From assembly GCA_964557975.1 (NCBI GenBank), contig CAZLCG010000005.1, forward strand, positions 1 through 64,000: 64,000 nucleotides of DNA, given 5' to 3'. Position numbers and translations under genes: made by a program. Under the pieces are notes generated by a model. The model worked only from the letters and a program-made list of their open reading frames with translations, searched no databases and was not told where the DNA came from. Of this stretch, positions 17,110 to 24,319 are shown piece after piece; the stretch's first letter is position 1, and each line of letters begins with the position of its first letter. This DNA comes from Fimenecus sp964557975 (GTDB lineage: Bacteria > Bacillota > Clostridia > Oscillospirales > Acutalibacteraceae).

Positions 17110-17141
17110 TTTTTAGTTCCTTTTTATATGAAAATTATATT

Positions 17142-17185
17142 AACTCCCTCAGTCAGCTTCGCTGACAGCTCCCTCTAAGAGGGAG
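17142..17185. repeat. intergenic CTCCCTC palindromic repeat
   Basis: Two back-to-back hairpins, GTCAGC-TTC-GCTGAC and GCTCCCTCT-AA-GAGGGAGC. Related CTCCC/GGGAG repeats are at 40348-40400 and near 40508. Such elements are common between genes of Clostridia as I recall; this one may also act as a terminator region for the ATPase gene. Confidence 0.65.
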
Positions 17186-17221
17186 CGGAAAAAGATTGGC
17201 GGGCAGCAGATATTTAAAACA

Positions 17222-17965
17222 TTATTCTAAAAGTATGCTGAGCATTTTGTCTGTGTTATTAAGAAATTCCTTTGTAATTATGTAATGCTCGGTTTGGTTA
17301 TATTTCACATGCTCCGCTCCGTCGGGGGTTAACTGTAAAATATCGGCGTCGGGGTATGCCGTCAGTATAGGCGAATGGGTTGAAATGATGAACTGCGAGC
17401 CGAGCTTTACAAGGCGGTTTATTTCGACAAGCAGGGTCATAATCCTTGCAGGCGACAGCGCCGCCTCGGGTTCGTCAAGAATATAGACGCCTTTGGAATT
17501 GAGCCTGTTTTGAACAACCGACAGGAAGCTCTCCCCGTGCGACTGCCTGTGTAATGATACGCCGCCGTAGCTGTCTATTATAGGCGCGGATAAGGCGGGT
17601 AAGCTGTCAAGCTCGTCTATGTTTGAGGCGAAATTATAAAAGCTCTCCGCCCTTAAAAAGAAGCCGTCGCCGATAAGCCCCGATTTGCAAAGCCTTATAC
17701 ACTGTGATAATTCTGACACCGTGTTGTTTGTTTCAAAACTGAAATTTTTTGTACCGCCCTCAGCGTTAAAGCCGTAAGCGACCGCGACGGCTTCAATCAG
17801 GGTGGATTTGCCCGAACCGTTCTCGCCGACAATAAATGTAACGGGATTTTTAAATTCGAGCTTGTTTTTTTTCAGATACTTAACAATCGGCAGGTCAAGA
17901 AGGAATTTATCTCTTTTAGGTTCTTCGGTTAATTCAATGCTTTTGATATATAGGCTGTAAGTCAT
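17222..17965 (-). CDS. AAA-family ATPase (ABC/SMC-like, ATP-binding)
   Basis: A 247-residue single-domain ATPase of the type 15/13 AAA (OLD/ABC-like) group. Walker A GENGSGKSTL is at about residues 47-56, the ABC-signature-like region is LHRQSHGESFL, Walker B is GVYILDEPEAALSP, and the switch His is in FIISTHSPIL. There is no coiled-coil insertion or TOPRIM domain, so it is not an OLD nuclease. GGAG lies seven bases before the ATG. It is separated from the radical SAM operon by an intergenic repeat and transcribed in the same direction. The biological role of these solitary ATPases is not known. Confidence 0.85.
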   Translation of the reverse strand: MTYSLYIKSIELTEEPKRDKFLLDLPIVKYLKKNKLEFKNPVTFIVGENGSGKSTLIEAVAVAYGFNAEGGTKNFSFETNNTVSELSQCIRLCKSGLIGDGFFLRAESFYNFASNIDELDSLPALSAPIIDSYGGVSLHRQSHGESFLSVVQNRLNSKGVYILDEPEAALSPARIMTLLVEINRLVKLGSQFIISTHSPILTAYPDADILQLTPDGAEHVKYNQTEHYIITKEFLNNTDKMLSILLE

Positions 17966-18374
17966 TTTTTTACTCCGATACGGTATGAAAAAGCAATCCG
18001 TTAATTTGACGGTTTAATCATAACAGAATTTACGGGATTATGCAAATAAATAAGAGGATAAGCGTATTTCTTTACCGCAGCAACGCGAAGCTAAGGGATA
18101 GCCGATTTGAATATTGACGGGTCGGGATCTTGCAGGGAATAATTTTTGACGCGGGCAATATGCGGTTTCTTATTTGTGCATAATATATTAAAAAACAGGA
18201 AAAAACACAATGTAATTAAATTTGTTGCCAAAGTTAAATTTTTTTAAAAAAAATGTAGCAATACCGATTGTTTTCTGCTATAATTATCTGCGGTTAATTC
18301 TGTCCTCAGGTAATTATTCCCTGATTTTCGGACAACCGAATCTAATTAAGTAAATAATTTTGGAGGTATGTAAA
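17966..18374. other. intergenic region with ppdK leader hairpin
   Basis: No gene seen. The 3' part is the ppdK leader: a nested hairpin at 18301-18334 (TGTCC/GGACA outside, TCAGG/CCTGA inside). A TATAAT at 18279-18284 is a possible -10, with only a weak -35 (TAGCAA). Confidence 0.5.
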
Positions 18375-21014
18375 ATGGCAAACAAATGGGTCTATATGTT
18401 CAGCGAAGGCGATATGACCATGCGTAACCTTCTCGGCGGCAAAGGCGCTAACCTTGCCGAGATGACCGCTATCGGTCTTCCCGTTCCGCAGGGCTTCACA
18501 ATTACGACGGAAGCCTGCACGCAGTATTATGAGGACGGCAGACAGATTAACGATGAAATCATGGCTCAGGCTATGGAAGGCGTTAAGAAGATGGAAGAGA
18601 TCAACGGCAAAAAGTTCGGCGACCTCAAAAATCCGCTTCTTGTTTCGGTTCGTTCGGGTGCGCGCGCTTCAATGCCCGGTATGATGGATACAATTCTTAA
18701 CCTCGGTCTTAACGACGAGGTCGTTGCGGCAATGATAGCAGGCAACTCCGATCCTAAATTTGAGAGATTTGTTTATGACTCTTACAGAAGATTTATTCAG
18801 ATGTTCTCCGACGTTGTTATGGAGGTCGGCAAGAAGTATTTTGAACAGCTTATCGACGCTATGAAGGAGAAAAAGGGCGTTAAGTATGATGTTGAGCTTA
18901 CCGCCGCTGACCTTAAAGAGCTTGCAGAGCAGTTTAAGGCTGAGTATAAGAAACAGCTCGGCGAGGATTTCCCGTCAGACCCCGTTGTCCAGTTAAAGCT
19001 TGCTATTGAGGCTGTTTTCCGTTCATGGGATAACCCCCGCGCCAATGTTTACCGCCGCGATAACGATATTCCGTATTCATGGGGTACCGCGGTTAACGTA
19101 ATGCCCATGGTATTCGGCAACCTTAACGATGAGTCGGGCACAGGCGTTGCGTTCACGCGCGACCCCGCTACGGGCGAAAACAAGCTTATGGGCGAGTTCC
19201 TTATCAACGCGCAGGGCGAGGACGTTGTTGCAGGCGTTCGTACTCCTATGCCGATTGCTCAGATGGAAAAAGAATTTCCCGAAGCATACGCAGATTTTAT
19301 TAAGGTATGCGACATTCTTGAAAACCATTATCACGATATGCAGGATATGGAGTTCACTGTTGAAAACAGAAAGCTCTATATGCTTCAGTGCCGCAACGGC
19401 AAGAGAACCGCTCAGGCTGCTCTTAAAATTGCCTGCGACCTTGTTGACGAAGGTCACAAGACCGAGGCTGAAGCCGTTGCTATGATCGACCCGAGAAACC
19501 TTGACACACTCCTTCACCCACAGTTCGACGCCGCCGCTCTTAAAGCGTCAACTCCTCTTGGCAAGGGCCTCGGCGCTTCTCCCGGCGCTGCCTGCGGTAG
19601 GATAGTATTCACCGCTGACGATGCGGAAGCTTGGGCGGCTAAGGGCGAAAAGGTTATCCTTGTCCGTCTTGAAACCTCTCCCGAGGACATCACGGGTATG
19701 AAGGCTGCGCAGGGCATTCTTACGGTTCGCGGCGGTATGACCTCTCACGCTGCCGTTGTTGCGCGCGGTATGGGCGAGTGCTGTGTTTCGGGCTGCGGCG
19801 ATATCAATATGGATGAAGAAAACAAGAAATTCACCCTTGCAGGCAAGGAGTTCCATGAGGGCGACTATATTTCAATCGACGGCTCAACGGGCAATATTTA
19901 TGAAGGTATTATCCCGACTGTTGACGCTAAGATTGCGGGCGAGTTCGGCAGAATTATGGGCTGGGCGGACAAGTACAGAAAGCTCAAGGTTCGTACAAAT
20001 GCCGATACTCCGACAGACGCTAAGAAGGCAAGAGAGCTCGGCGCGGAGGGCATCGGTCTTTGCCGTACGGAGCATATGTTCTTTGAGGCTGACAGAATCG
20101 CGGCTTTCCGTGAAATGATCTGCGCTGACACCGTTGAGGAGAGAGAAACAGCGCTTGAAAAAATTCTTCCTTATCAGCAGTCTGACTTTGAAAAGCTCTA
20201 TGAGGCTCTTGAGGGCTGTCCGGTAACCATCAGATTCCTTGACCCGCCGCTTCACGAGTTCGTTCCCACAGAGGAGGACGACATTGAAGCTCTTGCAAAG
20301 GCTCAGGGCAAATCCGTTGCCGACATCAAGGCTCTTATCGCTTCTCTCCACGAGTTCAACCCGATGATGGGTCACCGCGGACTTCGTCTTGCGGTTACCT
20401 ATCCCGAAATTGCAAAAATGCAGACAAAGGCTGTTATCCGCGCGGCTATCAATGTTCAGAAGGCTCATCCCGATTGGACGGTATGCCCCGAAATTATGAT
20501 TCCTCTTTCATGCGACGCGAAAGAGCTTAAATTTGTTAAGGATATTGTTGTTGCAACTGCCGATGCTGAAATCGCGCAGGCAGGTTCCGATATGAAATAT
20601 CAGGTCGGCACAATGATTGAAATTCCGAGAGCCGCTCTTACGGCTGACGAAATTGCAAAGCAGGCTGACTTCTTCTGCTTCGGCACAAACGACCTTACTC
20701 AGATGACCTTCGGCTTCAGCCGCGACGACGCGGGCAAGTTCCTTAACGCTTATTATGACAATAAGATTTTTGAAAACGATCCGTTCGCAAAGCTTGATCA
20801 GGACGGCGTAGGCAAGCTTATGAAGATGGCTATCGACCTCGGCAAGCCCGTTAATCCCGCTCTTCACTGCGGCATCTGCGGCGAGCATGGCGGCGACCCC
20901 TCGTCTGTTGAGTTCTGCCACAAGATAGGTCTTGACTATGTTTCATGCTCACCCTTCCGTGTTCCGATCGCCCGTCTTGCTGCGGCACAGGCGGCTATCG
21001 CTGAGATGAAATAA
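18375..21014 (+). CDS. ppdK: pyruvate, phosphate dikinase
   Basis: Cytoplasmic PPDK of 879 residues interconverting pyruvate, ATP and phosphate with PEP, AMP and pyrophosphate; in anaerobes it works in glycolysis or PEP synthesis. The N-terminal ATP-grasp part has LLGGKGANLAEM and VSVRSGARASMPGMMDT. The swivelling domain carries the catalytic His in GGMTSHAAVVARGMG. The C-terminal PEP/pyruvate barrel has GLCRTEHMF, MMGHRGLR and the Cys of ALHCGICGEHGGDP. Length is the usual size for bacterial PPDK. GGAGG is eight bases before the ATG; a TTG 15 bases upstream is unlikely. Monocistronic, with a strong terminator. A fructose PTS operon downstream also consumes PEP. Confidence 0.98.
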   Translation: MANKWVYMFSEGDMTMRNLLGGKGANLAEMTAIGLPVPQGFTITTEACTQYYEDGRQINDEIMAQAMEGVKKMEEINGKKFGDLKNPLLVSVRSGARASMPGMMDTILNLGLNDEVVAAMIAGNSDPKFERFVYDSYRRFIQMFSDVVMEVGKKYFEQLIDAMKEKKGVKYDVELTAADLKELAEQFKAEYKKQLGEDFPSDPVVQLKLAIEAVFRSWDNPRANVYRRDNDIPYSWGTAVNVMPMVFGNLNDESGTGVAFTRDPATGENKLMGEFLINAQGEDVVAGVRTPMPIAQMEKEFPEAYADFIKVCDILENHYHDMQDMEFTVENRKLYMLQCRNGKRTAQAALKIACDLVDEGHKTEAEAVAMIDPRNLDTLLHPQFDAAALKASTPLGKGLGASPGAACGRIVFTADDAEAWAAKGEKVILVRLETSPEDITGMKAAQGILTVRGGMTSHAAVVARGMGECCVSGCGDINMDEENKKFTLAGKEFHEGDYISIDGSTGNIYEGIIPTVDAKIAGEFGRIMGWADKYRKLKVRTNADTPTDAKKARELGAEGIGLCRTEHMFFEADRIAAFREMICADTVEERETALEKILPYQQSDFEKLYEALEGCPVTIRFLDPPLHEFVPTEEDDIEALAKAQGKSVADIKALIASLHEFNPMMGHRGLRLAVTYPEIAKMQTKAVIRAAINVQKAHPDWTVCPEIMIPLSCDAKELKFVKDIVVATADAEIAQAGSDMKYQVGTMIEIPRAALTADEIAKQADFFCFGTNDLTQMTFGFSRDDAGKFLNAYYDNKIFENDPFAKLDQDGVGKLMKMAIDLGKPVNPALHCGICGEHGGDPSSVEFCHKIGLDYVSCSPFRVPIARLAAAQAAIAEMK

Positions 21015-21092
21015 TCAAGGCTTGTTGTTAATGGGCAAAACCTAAAAAAGTTCAATGTCAAATGTTGGGGTAACCAAATAAAGACGAGTTTT

Positions 21093-21135
21093 ATATATGC
21101 ATCAGGGCAAGCTTGACTTGATGCATATATTTTTT
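21093..21135 (+). terminator. terminator of ppdK
   Basis: Twelve-pair stem ATATATGCATCA with TGATGCATATAT, then TTTTT. Confidence 0.85.
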
Positions 21136-21140
21136 GCTTA

Positions 21141-21414
21141 AGGCGAGGGGAGTTTAACCCGATATGGTTTAAAACGGTATATTTCCGCTAAAGCATCGTT
21201 AAAAATCTCACCATACGACAGTATGGCTTCGATTTTATGCCTTGCTTTAACGAAAATCTCCTCGTTTTAAACTGCTGAGCACCTAAAGCGCAGGAGTTTC
21301 GGATGAATTTTTGCTTTTGAGACGGCAGACGGGCTGTCGCCTGTCAACGGTAAAAAAGTGAAAATTTACCGAAAGGGCAAGCTTTAGGCATATTGTGTTC
21401 AACTCTCCTCGCCT
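21141..21414 (+). repeat. MITE-like element, full copy 2 (274 bp)
   Basis: Same length and nearly the same sequence as the copy at 12662-12935, again flanked by TA on both sides. Differences are few and mostly keep pairing: one stem changes from GCCCGTC to GCCTGTC, which leaves a G-U pair. It ends directly at the broken coding sequence that follows. Confidence 0.85.
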
Positions 21415-21699
21415 TACGGTTACAATGATGATTGCAGGTATAGGTGCGGCGCTTTTTATTATCGCGGGCGTTCGCCGAGCAAGTATGCAGAAGCTTTTAA
21501 GGGAAGGAGAGTTTGCTCCTTCCGAAAAGAAAAAGAAACGGTAGGAACGGTGTATCGGCTGATTGCCGCCGCTGTGTATCTTGTGTGGAGCTTTATGACA
21601 GATGCTTGGGATATAACGTGGCTTGTATGGCTCGTTGCAGGCATAATGTTTGCTGCTGTTATGTGCCTTTGCAATCTGCTTGCGGACAGGGAAAAATAA
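21415..21699 (+). pseudogene. remnant of a membrane protein gene, truncated at the MITE
   Basis: Reading starts at the MITE border: LTVTMMIAGIGAALFIIAG is a transmembrane segment continuing into a basic stretch (SEKKKKR) and a stop. In another frame, VYRLIAAAVYLVWSF and WLVWLVAGIMFAAVMC continue to a normal stop. The two pieces fit one protein with a frameshift in the A-rich run coding for the lysines. The C-terminal module resembles the paired helices found behind HTH domains in some Firmicute regulators, from memory. The 5' part of the gene is not found on the other side of the MITE, so it has been lost. Confidence 0.6.
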
Positions 21700-21745
21700 A
21701 GAGATACTGCTGTTAAGGCTTTTAAAATTCTATGTAAATATGAAA

Positions 21746-21777
21746 ACAGGACTCAATCATAACCGGTTGAGTCCTGT
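21746..21777. terminator. bidirectional terminator
   Basis: Stem ACAGGACTCAA with TTGAGTCCTGT between convergent genes, with T-rich sequence on both sides. Confidence 0.8.
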
Positions 21778-21782
21778 TTGTT

Positions 21783-22079
21783 TCATTTGTCGGTGAATGA
21801 ATCAATTAAATATTGAACTGCCTTAATTTGCTTTTCGTTTAATTTGTCAGTATCAATCAAAACGGGCGGCTGCTTATTGTCTTTACCAAGCAGATAATCA
21901 ATACTGCAGTTGTAAAGATACGATAATGAAAGCAAAACTTCAATACTTGGGGTTCGTTCTCCTGTTTCATATCCCGAAACAATAGAAGGTGAAATATACA
22001 GTCTGTCCGCAACATCCTTTTGCGATAAGCCGTATTTATTGCGCATTTCTTTTAATTTTTCAGGTAAACCTTTAATCAT
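21783..22079 (-). CDS. XRE-family transcriptional regulator
   Basis: A 98-residue Cro/CI-type regulator. The HTH spans residues 5-60 (LSQKDVADRLYISPSIVSGYE, recognition helix SPSIVSGYE), followed by a short tail. GGAGG is eight bases before the ATG chosen. A perfect 13-base inverted repeat starts just upstream of its ribosome-binding site and may be its operator, giving autoregulation and possibly control of the divergent ATP-grasp gene. No signal-sensing domain is seen. Confidence 0.9.
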   Translation of the reverse strand: MIKGLPEKLKEMRNKYGLSQKDVADRLYISPSIVSGYETGERTPSIEVLLSLSYLYNCSIDYLLGKDNKQPPVLIDTDKLNEKQIKAVQYLIDSFTDK

Positions 22080-22093
22080 AGTGTTATCCTCCA

Positions 22094-22130
22094 ACACTCA
22101 TTGTAAAGCATATATCATTACAATGAGTGT
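22094..22130. promoter_or_regulatory. candidate operator: 13-bp perfect inverted repeat
   Basis: ACACTCATTGTAA and its exact complement TTACAATGAGTGT are separated by 11 bases, upstream of the XRE gene and about 20 bases from the divergent promoter. Confidence 0.6.
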
Positions 22131-22151
22131 CGTTTTAGTACGCTTTAAGTG

Positions 22152-22180
22152 TTGACATAAATCGCTGATTGTGTTATTAT
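22152..22180 (+). promoter_or_regulatory. promoter of ATP-grasp gene
   Basis: TTGACA, 17-base spacer, TATTAT; leader of about 90 bases. Confidence 0.7.
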
Positions 22181-22277
22181 AGCGAACAGTAAGGCTCAAT
22201 ACCATTATTTCGATATATAAAGCAAATAATCATTACGGTTTACGGGTATAAATCTTTAAATATAAGGGGCATTGTTT

Positions 22278-23240
22278 ATGGGATTGCTTTTTAAAGTAAA
22301 GACAGGGCTTAGGAAATGGGCTGACAACAGTAATTTTGGGAATATAGTATTTCAAACCGCACGTTATTCCGTTGCAAGGGCGATGTCAATTCTGTCGGAC
22401 AGGCAATATGCCAATTGGTTTCATAAATTATATACGGGAAAGCGCTTGGATTTAGACAATCCGAAAACCTTTGATGAAAAAATATGGTACTTAAAGCTTA
22501 ATAACAGAGATCCGCTGCTTACGGTGTGCTCGGACAAGTTTGCCGTAAGAGAGTATGTCAGAAAAGCAGGTCACGGGGATATTCTAATATCTCAAATGGG
22601 CGTTTATGAAAATGCTGAAGATATTCCTTTTGAAAAAATTAAAGAGGAATCTGTTATAAAATGCACAAGCGGATCAGGTGAAAATTATTTTTATGACCCC
22701 GAGAAGCAAAACAATACTAAAATGATAATTCGCAGAATGAATTATGCTCTTAAAATTAACCCGTACTATTTTTCAAGAGAGTGGAATTATAAAAATGTTC
22801 CCCGCAGAATTGTCGTTGAAAGGGTAATAAGGGATAAAGACGGCAGACTTCCCGTTGACTATAAATTTATGTGCTTTTCGGGTGAACCGACATATTTATT
22901 TTTGGATATTGGTCTTATAGATAAAAATAATGTTTATAACCATAATTATCCGAGAAACATATATGATATGAATTTTAATCTGATGCCGTTTAAGGAAACT
23001 CGGGAAAATTATCTCGGCAATGTTGAAAAGCCGAAAAATTGGGAAAAAATGATTGAAATTGCCCGTGACTTGTCAAAACCGTTTCCGTTTTGCAGAGTTG
23101 ATTTATATAATTTGGACGGGAAAATACACTTCGGGGAAATAACCTTTTACCATGGCGGCGGCTGTAATGATATAAAGCCCGACGAATGGAATTACAAGCT
23201 TGGAGATTTGATAAAAATTGATAATATCAAGCAGCTTTAG
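22278..23240 (+). CDS. ATP-grasp fold amidoligase family (TupA-like) protein
   Basis: A 320-residue protein resembling the TupA-like ATP-grasp family linked to teichuronopeptide and capsule or exopolysaccharide decoration. Seen: LDLDNPKTFDEKIWYLKL and CSDKFAVREYV near the N-terminus, VIKCTSGSGENYFY (nucleotide loop), IVVERVIRDKDGRLPVDYKFMCF and a C-terminal CRVDLYNLDGKIHFGEITFYHGGG with the metal-binding acids. AAGGGG is eight bases before the ATG. Transcribed alone, divergent from the XRE regulator. A role in surface-polymer modification is family-based; no polysaccharide cluster is adjacent. Confidence 0.85.
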   Translation: MGLLFKVKTGLRKWADNSNFGNIVFQTARYSVARAMSILSDRQYANWFHKLYTGKRLDLDNPKTFDEKIWYLKLNNRDPLLTVCSDKFAVREYVRKAGHGDILISQMGVYENAEDIPFEKIKEESVIKCTSGSGENYFYDPEKQNNTKMIIRRMNYALKINPYYFSREWNYKNVPRRIVVERVIRDKDGRLPVDYKFMCFSGEPTYLFLDIGLIDKNNVYNHNYPRNIYDMNFNLMPFKETRENYLGNVEKPKNWEKMIEIARDLSKPFPFCRVDLYNLDGKIHFGEITFYHGGGCNDIKPDEWNYKLGDLIKIDNIKQL

Positions 23241-23307
23241 GAATTGCTTTTGCTGTGTTTTGTCTGCAAAAAATTTTTAAATTCAAAGAGTGAAAATAAT
23301 ATAAAAG

Positions 23308-23345
23308 TACCGCTGTTACGGTTTTTCGCAACGGCGGTATTTTTA
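23308..23345 (+). terminator. terminator of ATP-grasp gene
   Basis: Stem TACCGCTGTTACG with CGCAACGGCGGTA (one mismatch, one G-U) followed by TTTTT; lies about 70 bases after the stop. Confidence 0.75.
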
Positions 23346-23456
23346 TGGGTAATGTCATTAACTAAAAGAAATTTATTTAAAATCAAGACTTTTGTTTTCC
23401 TGAAATCGCAGTTTGCATTGCCGATTTTCGGCATAATTTTTTGATTTATAATCATT

Positions 23457-24080
23457 TTATTTGCTTATATCCGAAATTCCGTATCTCAGAATTGTTTTCA
23501 GTCTATCTTTTTCCGTTCGGTTAGCATTGTTTAAATAAAATTCACGGTGCTTTTCTCCGATGCGTTGGCAGCCGTTCTCTAAACAATATCTGTTCATAAT
23601 ATCAAACGATGCAGGTTCGCTGTCAAAACTGCCTTTGTGCAGAATCTGAACGCATTTACCGTCACAGATCGTTTCAAAAGAAATATCGTTAAGGTAAGCA
23701 TTAGGCTTTTTATTTTTTACAAATTCTAATGCGTCAACGAACATTTTCTTTGTAATGAAATCGGGCCGGCGTATCATGATTGTATATTGCAGTTCGTCTT
23801 TCGTAAGTTCGTCTCTTTGAACGCTCTTGCCCCATATTCCCTCTGAAGGATATACGGAATAATCGTTTATTTCCGATTTTTTTCCGTAAGACGCTTTATA
23901 TGTCATTTTTATCTTGTAAGCTAACGAAAACAGAGCGCCGACCTTTTCTGAAAAGATTTCGTTATTGGGGTTTCCCTCGCCTGAGATAGTGATATAATTT
24001 CGGGCGGGGACATCAATAACGCGGGGCTTTGCATTTGTGCCGTATATTTTCTTTTCTTGCTTTTTCCATTCAAATTTCAT
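23457..24080 (-). CDS. GyrI-like small-molecule-binding protein
   Basis: A 207-residue protein of the GyrI/SOUL-like two-repeat fold seen in many Firmicutes. The N-terminal repeat opens with VIDVPARNYITISGEGNPNN and the second half carries ETICDGKCVQILHKGSFDSEPASF and REFYLNN. Such stand-alone domains bind hydrophobic or cationic compounds; the E. coli relative antagonises gyrase toxins. There is no DNA-binding domain. The site before the ATG is weak (GAGAA). Single gene, convergent with the ATP-grasp gene. Ligand unknown. Confidence 0.85.
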   Translation of the reverse strand: MKFEWKKQEKKIYGTNAKPRVIDVPARNYITISGEGNPNNEIFSEKVGALFSLAYKIKMTYKASYGKKSEINDYSVYPSEGIWGKSVQRDELTKDELQYTIMIRRPDFITKKMFVDALEFVKNKKPNAYLNDISFETICDGKCVQILHKGSFDSEPASFDIMNRYCLENGCQRIGEKHREFYLNNANRTEKDRLKTILRYGISDISK

Positions 24081-24227
24081 TTTAAAGTTCTCGCTTTCTT
24101 AAAGCTTAATATTGTTCGTCAGCCTCAATTATAAGCGCCAATGTGCGGCAAATATCAATTCATTAGTTTTTTTATTGTATTAAACATTTTTCTTGCAGTG
24201 AAAACAGTTTTTTCCGGTGTTTTGATG

Positions 24228-24256
24228 TTGTATTATAAAATATTTTATTTTATAAT
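24228..24256 (+). promoter_or_regulatory. promoter of HD-GYP/GGDEF response regulator
   Basis: TTGTAT, 17-base spacer, perfect TATAAT, about 65 bases before the gene. Confidence 0.6.
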
Positions 24257-24319
24257 ACAATTATCTATATCAAATTCAAATGTTTTCTTTTTTACGGACA
24301 CATTTGAAAAGAGGACAGT

